A stretch of DNA of 64,000 bases from Elsinoe arachidis (GCA_013372555.1 JAAPAX010000004.1:1612001-1676000), one strand, 5' to 3'. Positions 11,943 to 24,829 are shown, counted from the stretch's first letter. The notes: generated from the letters alone by a model not told the origin. Made by a program: numbers and translations.

Positions 11943-14900
11943 TATTTTATAACTCGTATATCTATAATCTCTTTTACCTATAGTAGTTACTATAGTAGTT
12001 ATAGGTTAAGTCCTAGAGACTTTACTAGGTCCTTATCGATATAGAATCTAGACGCTCTAGTATCTAGATAGACTAAGTGCTCCTTACCTTATTTAGAGAA
12101 CTTAACTAATACCTAAAGGAAGTACTAACTACAAAAACTATAGTCTATAATATTCTACTATTTCTAGAGCTTAATAATTAGCTCTTTAGCTTTACTACTC
12201 TATAGTTAGGGACTAATTACTTAACGTAGTTCCTTTAGTAAGTATTTATATTTCTTCTACCGGAGTTAAGAAGTAATTTCTCACTATATAACTATAGTAT
12301 CTACTTCGGTTAGAGTCTCTAGAAGTGTTTAATTAGAGAACTAGGTAAGTGTAGTTTCTATAGGAGTAATATCGTAACTAAAATACTATTTATTTATCTT
12401 ATACTTATACTAAGAATAAGCCTCCTTATAGTTAATTATTTCCTACTCGTTTCTACCTTAGGCGTTATAGTACTCTCTATACTACTCTTCCTACACGTTA
12501 AACTCGTATCTAGCCTAGTTAGGATCGATAGTATAACTTATATCTATACCGAAGTTCTATTCTCTAAAGTAGGCTAGCGCTAGTAGTAGCTAGTTATTCT
12601 CTACTAGAGGTCCTCTATTAGTACTATTTTTAGTTAGAGTAGAGCTTTCTATTTTAAGCTTAGTCTTCGGGGTAACTTTATATATGTCTACTAAGTTAGT
12701 ATACTAACGTCTATTACCTAGGTTATAGCTAGAAGAGTTACTATTATTCGTGTTCCTTAGGTAGGATATCTAGTTAATAGGAGGTAGGCTACGAGGCTAC
12801 TAGTTATAGGTTATAGAATCTTAGTTATTATTAAACGTGTTTAGTCTAGAGCTATTTCTTAGGTCTAGGTTATTCTAGCCTAGCTAGCCCTAGCTACGGT
12901 TATTTCTATTAAACTATTACCTTAGTCCGCTTCTACTTCTATTAGGTTAGTACTAGCGAGGTAAGTAGGTAGGATTCTAGAGCCTACTATACTAGTTATA
13001 CTATAGACAAGAGGTAGAAAAGCTAGAGGTATAGTTATTTCTATTATAGTTATTACTATTGTAATTGTTGTAGTTACTAGAATTATTACTCTCGTTAGTA
13101 TTATTATAATAATTACTATTATTAGGCCTATATAGCTAACGATACTAGTTATTGTTAGAGATAAATAGTAGGTAACCTTACTAGCGGTTAGGTCTAAATA
13201 TAGATCCGGCTCTAGCATTTCTAGTAAGGCGCTATATGCTACCTTTAGACTTACTAATAATACGCTAGGTAGAAAGGACTAATTCTATCTTCCTTATAAA
13301 GGTGTTAATAGTTGTCTTATAGTTAGGACAAGTAATATAGAGTTAGAGATTAGAGTCTAACCTAAACTAGACTTAGAGAAGTACTATCTCGTCTAACTCT
13401 ATACCTATATCCCTTACAAGACTAATAACTATATAGATGTAGTCGGTAGAATTCTTATAGTTATTAACCTACGCTATACTAAATTTCTCCTTTATTAATA
13501 ACTTATAAGTAGTGCCTAAGTCTATTTTAAACTTAGTTATAAGGAGGTTACGCTAATGTTTAACTCTATAACTCTTATAGACCTACTTATAGTTACTCTT
13601 AGAGAGTTTATTAATAAACTAAGCATAAGCTCGACCTTAAAAGCAACAGTTAAGCTAATACCTAACTAAGTAAGAGTTATTATATTCGATAAAATCTTTA
13701 ATAGCGTCTATAAAGCTATAGACGTTTATAAAGATAGTAGTATTATTAGTAGTTATAATAGAGTTCTAGTCTACTTCTTACATATTAGAGTTAAAGTACC
13801 TAATCTTAGCTACGATAAACTTGTAGATATAGTAGTTATAGCTCGTAAAGTAGTTATCCTCCTTATCTATAGAAGACTTGTTATCTAAGTTATCTAGGTA
13901 GGAGTTAGAATAGTAGTAGTTAGAGCAATTATTATCCCTATAGTTATTTCGACCTCTACCTCGGTCTCGACTACCTTTATGTTAGTTATAGCGATTGCCG
14001 CGTTGTTCTCTACTATATCTGTTATCTCTAGGTAGATCTAGTAGAGCTAAGAAGTAGATATAGTTATTTAGAGAAGTTCCGGCTCCTATATAGTTATAGT
14101 AGAAGTTAACTACTTCGTTCTTAGTATTAGTGAAATATATATCTACTAGGTGTTATATATTTATATTATAACGAGTATTCTATTACTACTTGTCTTCTCT
14201 CTTATAATAGTTATTATAATAGAAATGATCTAAATCTCTACGCTACCTATCTAAGAGTTAATGTAACTCGTTAGAATAGTGTTCTCTATCTTGTTTACTA
14301 TTTTCCTTACGATAGTATTAATCGTTATAGTTATAGTCGTCTATATAGTTATAGTTACCTCGGTCTAAATAGTACTAGTTAGCACAATTATTATATAGAG
14401 AAGAATAATTATTATTACTATTACTATCGTCCGGAGCTAGAGCTCTACCTATATAGACTCGGAGTTAGTCTCGACTAGGTTAGGCTACTATACCTTATTA
14501 AGCTCTAGTATCTTAGGTTAGTAGACCTACTATAGTTAAATACTTGTTATATCTATTATACTACTATTATTAAGTTACGAGAGCTTCTATAACTACTAAA
14601 CAACGTTTATTATTAACTATCCTTAAGGTAAAATCTCGAAGAGTATCTAGTTAAACTCTCGTAATTATTAGAAAGGCTTACCTTAGATTAGTAGAGAGTT
14701 CTTTAGTAGATACTTACTCTTATTATAGAAGAGGCTATTGTCCTTTACCTAAGGTTAGTATAACTATTTAGCGTTATAGTTAAGAGAAGTAGACGAACAT
14801 GTTACTCTCTTTCTTAGGCACTATCTAGACTAATCTTTAGGACACTATATACCGATAGTTACCTCTATATAATAGTAGCCGATTTAGGAAGATTAGGTTA

Positions 14901-16151
14901 AATACTAGTTTATTATAGTCTTCTAGAGGTTATTACTCTCTAACTCTATTTTCTAGAGGTAGCTCTACTATCTAAGTAGCTATAGTAGGATTCTATAATA
15001 TAGTTTAAGAGGAGATAACTATCTTAGTAGGTTATTTGCTCGAAATACTTAAGTACCTAATTAAGTTGTCTAGAATATATATAATAGTATTATTAGCTAG
15101 TTCTAGTAACGCTATAGGTATCGAAGGATTCCTTATAAAAGGCTCTAAAGCTCTTAGTATTAACTAAGGATATTTCTCTAGAACTAGTATATAAGAGATT
15201 AATTCTTAAGACTTAACTCTTACTAGTGTACGAGAGATAGTTATACGTGCTTAAAAGAGTTATAGAGTCTCTAGACGAGACTTAGGTTAGTCTAAGTATA
15301 GCTCTTGTCTATTATTTGTATAATTCTCTTATAGAGTATCGACTAGTTAGATATATAAGCTTAATACTAATTATAGTACTTAAGGCTATATCTAAGAGTC
15401 CTTATTAGTTGCTCTACTTAGTATACTCTAATAACTTAGAGCTTTCGATAGCGAGTAGTCTTCTAGTTACGAGAGCTAGTTAATATATTATATTACTTAA
15501 GCTCTAAAAGTATAGATAGCTATATTTAGTAAAGCTCCTAAATGTAACTAACTATCTAGATAACTAGAAGGTATTAGATTATAAAGGTATATATAGTTCT
15601 AAGTAGTAACGTTCTTAAGGGTTAATAAGTGTTATTTAATAAAGATATTTATAAGTTAAAGAGTAGAACTATAAGCTATATTAACTCTATTTATAAGACT
15701 ACTATTAGCAAAAGTAACTAAGTACTTCAAAAGCTTAAGCAAATTTTCTAAAGGTTTAATAGATGTTAATAACTAAACTTAATTAATGTCTAATAGGACT
15801 AGTAGTTCTCTCTAAGAGGATAATAAAGAATTTAAAGTCTATCTCTTATTAGATCGAGTTATTCTCCTACTAGTTAATGAAGCTAGGTTAATAGTACCTA
15901 GTAATTGCTAGGTATAACTTAACTTAAGGTTTATATTAATAGACTTAAGACAAAGGTTATTTATAAACTTTCTATAACTCTTAGAGATTACTTATAATAA
16001 ATAACTAATAATATATAACTAGTAGATAGTCCCTTAATAGCTAACTAGTTAGTAGGTACTCTAGAGTCGACTAGGGTTAAGTACTATACTTAACTAACCT
16101 AGGGTAATAAAGTTATACTTAGAGGTTAGATTTTAAAGCTTAGCTACTAAT
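11943..16151 (-). mobile_element. E1: 5' part (leader and gag), RIP-decayed
   Basis: This is the upstream half of the E1 retrotransposon, separated from its pol by E2. On the minus strand the region around 13,530-13,380 gives a capsid-like segment (L-G-T-T-Y-x-L-L followed by a D-x-I-Y-I-V block) that aligns by eye with 23,450-23,610 of E3. It is preceded by an arginine/asparagine/tyrosine-rich stretch near 14,450-13,850 like the RG/N-rich part of E3 gag. The leader just inside the LTR (16,151 down to about 16,080) is strikingly similar to the E3 leader after 20,650. CpA/TpG depletion is stronger than in E3. No intact ORF remains. Confidence 0.8.
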
Positions 16152-16292
16152 TGTTATATACTAATAATAGTTAGGGATAAAATGTATATTAAAACATAAT
16201 TGTATAATAATTACTATAGAAAGCTATCTTAGGTTATATAACTATATACTAAGCTCTATATAGCTATATAACTAGTTAACTATATAGTAACA
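16152..16292 (-). repeat. 5' LTR of E1
   Basis: A 141-bp segment running TGTTA...GTAACA, with clear stretches shared with the reverse complement of the 143-bp E3 LTR (for example the ACTATAGAAAGCTATCT core). Its position beside the E1 leader and primer-site-like sequence makes it the 5' LTR of the minus-strand element. The partner LTR lies beyond the left edge. Confidence 0.8.
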
Positions 16293-16645
16293 ATATCTAA
16301 GTTATAAGCTTTTTAGAAAATCTACTTAAAATCTACTTTATGTAGCTTATAGTCTAACTAATAGCTAGTTTTAGACTAAGCCTTAGTAATGCCTTTATAG
16401 AGCTATTTTAGTAGTCTATTTTAGATATATATATCTTCTACTATATAGCTTATTTAGTACTTAATTTCTAGAAAGAAAATTTTTCTTTACTATTTACTAG
16501 TAAAGTTATTAGTCTAATTAAGTACTTTAGAGATTAATCTTTTATATTATTCTATAAAGCTTATTTAGGCAAGTCTTTCTATATATAGCTTATATCTTAA
16601 ATTAGCCTACTTATAGAGATATAGCTAATATAAAACCTTAGTAGC
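16293..16645. other. AT-rich RIP-affected flank without recognisable gene
   Basis: About 350 bp of very AT-rich sequence lies between the E1 LTR and the first normal-composition DNA near 16,645. I see no terminal repeats or coding potential. It may be RIP spread from E1 or a remnant of an older insertion. Confidence 0.5.
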
Positions 16646-17197
16646 AAATTCCTCCCAGTGCAAAATTCTGACGTTGCCCTATAGAATTTGCGCCAAGCCC
16701 GGGGTGGCCGGGTTGAATCCGAAACGACTGTATACAAGAAGCCGGTCTCTGCCAAGCCGCTTTTTGTGTGCCGAGTTGGCTAAATCAAGCACTTCCCCTC
16801 TTCTGAACCCTCCGAGACTAATTGAGAGACTTCCCAATCGATCCCATCAGAGAGCTGTGATGCAGTATGACATGACTGTTGTGATGTAGGTTGATACATC
16901 CTTGCCAAGGAATTCACCAGTGTATAGACCTCGACTGACTGACCTAAGTAAGCCGCATCAGCCCGCCATCGCCGCCTTGAGGCTTGTAGGAAATAATGAA
17001 TCAATCAATGACCCAGTCAAGCGACCTCTGTAGGCGACCTCCATTTTTGATCAGGATGGCCGCGACAAAGTGGCTGCAAAGTGGCTGTTGCTGCCTTGAC
17101 TTCTACCTGGACACCACGGTTCTCAATGGCTATTTATCACCATCGCCCCGCTCCCGAGAGCATTATCATTCATCTTCATGCTTCATAGTAATGAGGG
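16646..17197 (+). other. Upstream region of the F-box-like gene
   Basis: Composition changes abruptly to normal host DNA at about 16,645. A short imperfect inverted repeat (GCAAAATTC / GAATTTGC, 16,661-16,694) sits at the boundary. Small ORFs here overlap each other on both strands and show no conserved motif. The stretch presumably holds the promoter of the downstream gene. Confidence 0.4.
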
Positions 17198-18529
17198 ATG
17201 GACACAGCATCAGAATGCACGACTCTGTGGCCCAGGCATAGACCAGCGGCAACCCAATCAAAGAGCCCACTCTTCAGCCTCCCACCAGAATTATGGCGCC
17301 ACATTTTTGACTTAGTCGTGTCGGCCACTCCATCTATCAAATTCCGCTACCCTCGCTCCAGCATCTGGAATCGTCCTGGTCACTATGTGCCCTTGCAGCG
17401 CTCATCAACCCTGCGACGAACATGCCAGCGTGTTTACTCTGAAGCGCTTCCTCTGCTGAACCAGCGAACAAAGTTGACTTTCTACGTCACCACTTTCGCT
17501 CGCCGACCCGCCGGTGCCCTTAACCCGTTCAAAGTCCAGGCCTGGAAGCCACTGGAGCCTGTCGAAGTCGATCTGGAGGTTTTTGCACAGCTGTGCGTTC
17601 TCGAAATGGACTTGACCCTGCAAAACATTCTGGACATATCAGCTTTGAGGATTCAGACAGTCCATATTGTCATCCGCCACACGGATTGGACGGGTTGGGA
17701 ATTCGACGACCCCTTGCGATTGAGGCAGTCCTGGTCGGATAGAATACGCCTACCTGACTCCGTGACTAGGCTGACCATGAGCTTTGAGACCGCGGAGGCT
17801 GGGAGGGGGGGAAGTCATGCTCTTCGCAGACGAGATACGGTGGTGGAAGTTCGTGCGGAAGGACCACAAGGTGCTTGCGTGGCTAGGGAGGGGAAGGGTC
17901 GTTCGGAGGAGACGTGGACGGGCAGCTCGATCCTGAAAGCACAGAGATGGCTCAGATACGAAACCCAGCCTGAGCAGATCGATTATGTCATTGTGAGCCT
18001 CACGTGGGATTTGGACAATGTCCCAGCCCAGCACGACAAAACCGTGCTCAACAATCAGGAAGTCGCCCCGATGTCAAGTAGAAGACCCTGGAACCGCGAC
18101 AACCCTCGGGAAACTGGCGCCGCGGTATGGGTCAACGAGCTCATCGCAGCCGGCGTACCGAAAGGTACCCCAAAAGAAGCGACACTGGAACTAGTGCGTG
18201 CTTACCGTCGTCGGGAGGGCGCAACGGCAGACCGACACGCTCCGGATTGGCACAGTTCTTTCATCCATGGCGACAGGGCCGTAGGGAGAGACGAGGACGA
18301 AATGGCAGATGAGGGCGTGCTGGACGAGACTGAGGCGAGGGAGTTCCACCATGGTGACCTGCAATCCCATGGTGATCAATTTGGGGGTTACATGACGAGG
18401 TACGAACACGATTACCACAAGGAGGAGGTTCAGCTGTACATGGAGATACGCAAGACGAATCCGGACTGTGCAGAAGCGTACAAGAAAAGTCTCAATTTCT
18501 GGTTGATGGATCGGGCTTGTGAATACTGA
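17198..18529 (+). CDS. Hypothetical protein with F-box-like N-terminus, 443 aa
   Basis: An uninterrupted 443-codon ORF with ordinary GC-rich codon use, unlike the transposon blocks on either side. Residues about 27-45 (S-L-P-P-E-L-W-R-H-I-F-D-L-V) match the start of an F-box or F-box-like fold. They are followed by C-Q-R-V-Y-S-E-A-L-P-L-L, a pattern common in the large lineage-specific F-box-like families of Pezizomycotina. An F-box would connect a target to SKP1-cullin ubiquitin ligases. The middle (about 195-245) is arginine/glycine-rich and poorly protein-like, so a frameshift or intron there is possible. The C-terminal third is acidic and unrecognised. The gene is isolated between two transposon blocks. 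The start is the first ATG of the frame; the TCCCAP context is not decisive. Confidence 0.6.
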   Translation: MDTASECTTLWPRHRPAATQSKSPLFSLPPELWRHIFDLVVSATPSIKFRYPRSSIWNRPGHYVPLQRSSTLRRTCQRVYSEALPLLNQRTKLTFYVTTFARRPAGALNPFKVQAWKPLEPVEVDLEVFAQLCVLEMDLTLQNILDISALRIQTVHIVIRHTDWTGWEFDDPLRLRQSWSDRIRLPDSVTRLTMSFETAEAGRGGSHALRRRDTVVEVRAEGPQGACVAREGKGRSEETWTGSSILKAQRWLRYETQPEQIDYVIVSLTWDLDNVPAQHDKTVLNNQEVAPMSSRRPWNRDNPRETGAAVWVNELIAAGVPKGTPKEATLELVRAYRRREGATADRHAPDWHSSFIHGDRAVGRDEDEMADEGVLDETEAREFHHGDLQSHGDQFGGYMTRYEHDYHKEEVQLYMEIRKTNPDCAEAYKKSLNFWLMDRACEY

Positions 18530-18904
18530 TAGACATTGACGGTAAGAACAGTATCTGTCAGGACGAGTCAACCCCGTCGGTGTGTGCGAGACAAGAGCTG
18601 GGCGACAAATGTGGGTTTCTCATGAGGCTGATTTGATTGCATGATCCGGGAACGATGAAGGGAAAGTATGAAGGTGCGATCCCTTTGAGCAGGAGGAAGA
18701 GCAGGTATGAAAGAGACCACAGGGGGGAAAGGAGAAGGCAAAGGGAGGCGATATAGACGCTGTGCACAATTTCGGCTCCTGTCAGATCTCTGTACTAGTC
18801 TTACACTAGGCAATATTTCACGAAGCTAAACTTCTGTTAGTATGATACAGAGAGATATATTCATGTCTTTTTCATTTCTTATAATAGACTTCGTTACTAA
18901 TCAG
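18530..18904. other. 3' flank of the F-box-like gene up to the hAT insertion
   Basis: Ordinary-composition sequence holding the 3' region of the gene, turning AT-rich over the last 100 bp before the hAT target duplication. No supported gene. Confidence 0.5.
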
Positions 18905-18912
18905 TTTAGGCG
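18905..18912. repeat. hAT target site duplication TTTAGGCG (left)
   Basis: The 8-bp TTTAGGCG abuts the left terminal inverted repeat and recurs exactly at 36,154-36,161 after the right one. An 8-bp duplication is diagnostic for hAT-superfamily insertion. Confidence 0.9.
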
Positions 18913-19049
18913 TAGTGTTGTAACCAATCAAGACAATCAAGCTTGAGGCTCAATTCTTGATTGATTAATGATTGCACCGGCTCGATGATTAATTAATTAA
19001 TCTTGACGAGCCTTAGAGGCTTAATTAATTAATTAATTAATGCTTTAAC

Positions 19050-20501
19050 CACTTGCTATCTAAGGTAGTGCTAGAGTAAAGGTGTAATAGTTACATTAGC
19101 TACCTTAGTGAATTGTGAGGCTATAGAGGGCTCTATATTGACTATACTAGCTTTAATCTAACTCTTTAAGCTTATAACTACATTAATTAATTAGCTACTT
19201 AGTCTATTACGCCGGTTAGTTACTACTAATCTAGCATTAGAGAAGAGCCTCTCTAGTTTATCTAATATAGGGGAGATAGTAAGCATATCTAATGCTATTA
19301 CTATAAGCTATAGCTAATTAAAGCGCTTTTGCTACTACTAGCTAAAGGGGTCTTTTACTATGCGGAGTAAGGCTAAAGAGGTGTATACCTTATACTAATC
19401 GATTAAGGCTGTTAAAGGCTTATCTTTACTGCTATAGTTAAGCATAAAGTCGTTATCCTTATTAAAGGCTATGCTTCTTAGCATATAGCGCTAGCACTTC
19501 TAAGGCCGAGGGGGGGGGGCTAGTAAGGCCTCTTTAGTAAAGGAGTTTAATCTATCCTTATATTAATACTAGAGCTTAAGCATCTTAGCCTTACTAGCCT
19601 TAATCTAGTCCTTATAATCACACTAGTAGCGCTTAATCTAGGCCTAATTATACTATAGATAAAGCACAAGGGCTATAAGATAAGCTAGAGATTCGTTAGT
19701 AAGGGTGTAATAGTTATTAAGCTTCTTCTAAGCTAGATTAATGTTAAATTTGAAGTGTGCTTCTTAAGCTAGTTTAACTATATCTAGATATACTATAATA
19801 ATAGCCTCTTTATTGTTAATAGTTAAACTCCGCTTTTGCTTCTCTAGATAACTAAGTAGTGCTTAAAAGGCTAGTATAACCTCCTATATACGGCTATAAC
19901 TACTAACCTAGCCTTAGAGGCGGATAGTAGCTTAATAGAGGAGCTTAAGGATTCTATAATATTAGCTAAGAGTCGTCTAGTTATCCGCTATAAGCTAATT
20001 ATTAATTACTAATAGTCTTAGCTATAAGGATAAATTAATAGGCTTATTCTAAGGCTAGTTCCTTTAGCGTGACTTATGCTTATACCATTAGCTAATTTGC
20101 TTAATAATATAGTTATCTACTACCTTACGGAGTTCTAGTAACTGCCGGATTATTACAAAGAGGCTATTCTAGCGAGTGTTATTGTCTTAGATAAGCTAAT
20201 AAGCTTGCTTATAGCCTCCCTTATATTAGAGAGCTATAAAAGCTTAAATCCTCTAAGGAGATCGATTAATAAAGGTAATAATATTATATAACTTACTAAC
20301 TAGCCTAGCCTTTCTCTATTATAGTAATTTAGTACACTCTTCTTAAGTAGCCTTCTTAAGGTTAACCTTAAAGGCCTTAAGGCTATTATTACTAGTGCTA
20401 CTAAGTATAACTACCTTTGCTATAAGGTTAATAATATAGCCTATATACCTTACACGCCTCTTAGCTAGATTAAAGCTAAACTTAGTAGCTAGAAACTGCA
20501 T
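19050..20501 (-). pseudogene. hAT transposase, C-terminal half (degenerate)
   Basis: On the minus strand, about 19,350-19,190 reads D-P-F-S-x-x-Q-K-R-F-N, then I-S-P-I-x-D-K-L-E-R-L-F-S-N-A-R, then N-R-R-N-R-L. This is the C-terminal hAT dimerisation region (usual form DP..WW...P.S...ERLFS.A). Stops (TAG/TAA) are scattered through it. The frame would continue toward higher coordinates, where E3 interrupts it at 20,502. It normally catalyses cut-and-paste transposition as a multimer in the nucleus; this copy is dead. Confidence 0.75.
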
Positions 20502-20506
20502 GTAGG
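20502..20506. repeat. Target site duplication GTAGG, left side of E3
   Basis: The 5-bp GTAGG immediately precedes the left E3 LTR and is repeated at 34,874-34,878 after the right LTR. The host sequence is the hAT transposase gene. Confidence 0.88.
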
Positions 20507-20649
20507 TGTCACAGTTAGGGGAGCCTTAGCAGTGGCCTTAGCATGGAGACATTAGCCTTAGATAGCTTTCTATAGTGATCTATATACAATCATGTCTTAA
20601 GATTATATTATCCCCTAACAGTCACGATCTATCGTAAGATTACGTAACA
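20507..20649 (+). repeat. Left (5') LTR of E3
   Basis: A 143-bp terminal repeat starting TGTCACAG and ending GTAACA, with its match at 34,731-34,873. The following bases (TTTAGTAGCTAAGC at 20,650) look like a RIP-altered tRNA primer binding site that began TGGTAGC; that ancestral form is inference. Confidence 0.88.
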
Positions 20650-21099
20650 TTTAGTAGCTAAGCTTTAAGATCTAACCTTCGGGTATCATTTTATTACTCT
20701 AGGTTAGTTATGTATAGTTTTAACCCTAACCGGCCTCGGAGAAAGCACTATTCGACTAGATATTGCTAAATAGTCCCTCGAGCGTAAACAACAAAATCTA
20801 TCGTTAAACCTTCTAGACGACTAGTACATTTCATCGTAAGCAAGTTAAGCTTGTCTTAGTGCCTACAAAAGCAATAGCGTTGTCTAAACCTTCCGCTAAG
20901 TTATATAAGTCTATCCTAGATAGACACCTAGCAACCTAGCTCTATTAATGTTAACACTATAGTTGTCTAGACCTTTATTACGAGCATTAACAGCTAATTT
21001 ACAGTCGACGACATTAACTGCAAGCTCGCAGCTATTAGACTTAGAGTAAGTATAGCAGTTTAGAGCTTAGGTCTAACCCTTAACAAATTTGCTTATAAG

Positions 21100-24000
21100 G
21101 GTAAATTAACTTATTACTTTTGCTAACTAAGGTTTATAGTAGAAGCTCGACAACAAAGGACTATAGATTCTCTAGCTAGCTCGTCTTCTTATTAAACAAC
21201 ACTCTTAAGCTCCTACACTAATAGCCTCGTTATTAAAGTATACTCCGGTAGTTGTTATAGCAGAAAGTAGGCGTTCGGCGAGAACATAGCTCTCTAAGGC
21301 TACCACAAGAGTAAATCTCTTTAAAGTTGCCCCTAACGGCTATCCTAATATCTAGATACACAACGGCAACTCTCTTAGTGCTGCTATATAATCTTTTAGA
21401 TCGTTAGCTATACATTACATCGATCTCCTTCTAGAGCTATCTTAACAGCTATCGCCTGCTTAACCTCCGTAAGCAGACGAAGTACTACGAGATCTAACTC
21501 CTGTCGAAGCACACGTAACGCCTTTAACCGAACCTTTAGTAGGAGAGCTCTAACCGGCCCTACCTAACGATTAGGATCGGCAATAGGAGCCGGATAACCC
21601 TTTTCAATCTTAACGTACTCTACCTCGTATACCCCCTTAACTACTGCAGTCTAACAGGCATACTACAGCAACACCGGTGCTAGGGAACTACCTAGTTTTA
21701 ACTCCACAAGTTCAAGTTTAGGCATAACGCTCTATCGAGGTTAATTCCGAACATAATATAGTAATTTATATCGGTAGTAGCCTAATTCTACTACTACCTT
21801 CCGAATCGGAATTGGTAATCTTACCTATTATCTCTGTCTAACAGTAACCTCCTTTACTGCTATAGCCTACTCGGCCTAAATAACCTGCTATAGCTACTAG
21901 GGTTGTAGAAGTCGAGGCGGAGGCTACTAAGACTAATTAGCTAGACGACGTGCCGGCGGACAACCGTAGTCGCTGTCTAGATAACTACCTCTATATTAAT
22001 CCGAATCGATGCTATTCTTTAGTTATCGATTAAAGGCGAGCACAACCTATAGGCCGTAGGAACAATCGAGCTAACTCTCTTTTCTCGGTTGAGGAAAGAT
22101 CAATTAACCGTAGTCCTAGCCGCTATCAAGACTAGTTACGTCGACTAGAAGACTAGTTAGTCCTAGCTTAGGTAGTTCCCCTAGCCCTTCGCAGCGCCTT
22201 TCTAACTCTAACTCAAGTGCAACTATAGGCTCTTGTAGGGTTCGCAGAGGCAGAACAGCAGAATTAACACTAGGCTACGCTTAAGACTGTCGAGTGTTAA
22301 CGCTAGAGTTATAACGTTAGGCTAGAGAATGCTAGATTACTTTCCTAACAGGCTACACTAAGCTATAACTACAGAGCAGACGATAACCGCCGTGTTAGGA
22401 CAGGAGCTCCTAATAATGATCCTAATGACAGTAATACTAAAGACGACCCTCTACCCTATACGGCTCGTTAATCCCGCGACCTCTCTATTAACTACTATTT
22501 GACTTATCTAACGCCTACGTATAACGCTACTCGCCGTTAGTATAATCGTGCCTGTAAAGAGGAGGACCACTATCGAGGCAGTAGCTAAAATTACAACAGG
22601 CTATACAACCCTAACTGTCCACTACCCGGCTATAACAGTCGTTAGACAAGCAACTATTATAACAAAGATCGCCGCGGCTAGCCTAACTATCGACGTAACC
22701 TAGTTAATAACAGACACACTAATAGCCGTCGTAACTAGTAAGATCACTTTCGTTAGCCAAACTGCAAACAGAGAGACTCCTCTCGCCTGCTAGGTCGTAG
22801 TTGTAACTATTAATCTAACTATTACCTATGTAGAGTTTACAACATGGACTTCGAAGATCTCGACTACGACAGTTACTACGAACGCTCTAGCAAAGCAACG
22901 CTACTATCTAACCGTCGTCGACTATCTCTTCTACTACTAGATTCCCCTAGAGGTAGAGGCGGAGGTCGTAGTAGAGGCTGTAGCGGAGGCCGAGAAAATC
23001 GAGACGGCTATAGAGATTACTATAATAATAATCGTCACGAGGATAGCAGACGTAACTATCGTTATCTAGATAACGGAGACGACCCTTACGACGATAACTA
23101 CAACTGTAATAAGCGTAGTTATTCTAGCAATTCAAGGCGTCCCTGTTAACTACGTCCTACCGATATTAGGTTCTTTAACCCTACTATGTATTCTACTAAG
23201 CAGAATACAACTACATAATAGAACGCAACTATCTTTACTAACGTCTGTAGCTTTATAGACTCGGTTAAGGATTATATATAGTATGCCGATGCCTACATTA
23301 TAAGAAGGTAGCTTAACTGTTGTTTCTAGAGTCGCGCCTACTTCTAGTTTCTCGACGAGCTCTTAATCGAGAATCGAGAATAGGTTCGTAATAGCCTAGA
23401 GGTCGAGCGTTAGCGCCGCCTCTTGACTACTAAGTTTAGAATAGACTTAGGCACCACCTACGAGTTGCTTAGAAAGGAAAGGTTTAGTATAACTTAAATT
23501 AACTAAGAGAAAGACCCTACCGAATACGTGCATATAGTTGCCTACCTTACAAGAGATGCCGGGATAGACTTAACCGAGACTATCCTTCTATAAGCTTAGC
23601 ACGGACTAGATAGTCGTCTTTAGCTCCACGTTAGGGAGCTAACGTCATAGACAACTATAGATAAATTCGTCTATAAAATCGAGTCGGTTATACCGGCCTT
23701 ACGTAACATTAGTAAGTTAGAATAGCATTCTTCGCGCCTTGCTAGTAGTACTAGTTCCGGACAACAGTCTAGACCTTACCGTTAACAAGGACGCCCCAAC
23801 ACAGGTGGTCCTAACACTATATAGCACCGCTAGCCCTATATGCCTTACAATAGTAACAACTATAATAGTACCCCTTACAACAACAATAGCTATAGGACTA
23901 ACCCCTAGAGGTTTACTTCTAATTTTTCCCTTCCACGCAACTCCTATAGTTAGACTAACCTCTAGCGTCCTTACTAGCTATCGCCTAACAGAAGCGGAAA

Positions 24001-24800
24001 CGGACCGCTAAGGTAGCTACTCTTCTAGAGTTAGAGGCAGAACTAGAACCGCCTACTAAATGGTTAGTACTAGAACAACTGTCTACCGAATAGTTAGTAC
24101 TAGAACAACGGCTAAAGAAACAGGTACGGTTCCAGAGGTAACTAGTTTAACTGTACGAACTAGGTCCAGTAGACGCTATACTCTCGTTCTAGTAGCAATA
24201 GCAACTAGAACTATAGACGTTAGCAAATTAACCACGCGGACACTAGGGAAGTAGCGAACTTAGCCTTAACTACGAACCCCGACTTAACTTCGACACTAGA
24301 GATAAACGATCCTATAGTTTATACTAGCTCTACTAAGGAATAGGCTATTAGTAGTTTCTTTAACGAAGCGGAGTAGAGCTATCTAGAGGGCAAGTATAGA
24401 GTTAAGGATAGATAGGGTTATAATAGTAATAGAGGCTAGAAGTTCGTTAACTACGGAGAGGCTTATCTTTAGTATAAGCATCTCTAGAATAAATAGCGTT
24501 TTAAGTACGATAATCCCCCTAAGGTTGTAGATAACGCTTTTGCCTAGTTTACTAAACAATTACTACCACTGCCGGACACCCTTTTTAAGGGACTATTAAA
24601 GCCTAAGATCAACAAGGAAGGAGTGCGTAACCTCTAGGCCTAGCCGATGTACAAGATATATCTCTAACTATCACCTAAGGACCGTAAATGCTTTAAGGTA
24701 ACACAAAAGACAGAAAGAACGTAGCCTAGCCGAGAGAAGGTTATTACGTTAAAGAACCTTAAAAATGTAGCTAGATATGATTTTCGTAGCTAGCACTATC
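21100..24800 (+). pseudogene. Degenerate gag region of E3
   Basis: A frame that is protein-like from about 21,100 (upstream limit not resolved). It contains serine/arginine- and asparagine-rich segments, an arginine/glycine-rich stretch within the longest surviving open piece (22,844-23,149), and a capsid-like block near 23,430-23,620 (L-G-T-T-Y-E-L-L then T-E-Y-V-H-I-V). An asparagine/glutamine/proline/tyrosine-rich linker follows near 23,760-24,000. I find no convincing CCHC knuckle; the RG-rich segment may serve for RNA binding, which is inference. The 2 kb before the capsid block is long for a gypsy gag. It runs in the same frame as the protease. Confidence 0.65.
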
Positions 24801-24829
24801 TTTGCACAATAGTCAAGTTCTCCCTAATA

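Noticed and set aside
23739..24254. Two plus-strand ORFs of 90 and 64 codons
   Set aside because: They are out of phase with the E3 gag frame, which reads through the same DNA as an Asn/Gln-rich linker; Thr/Val-rich shadows.
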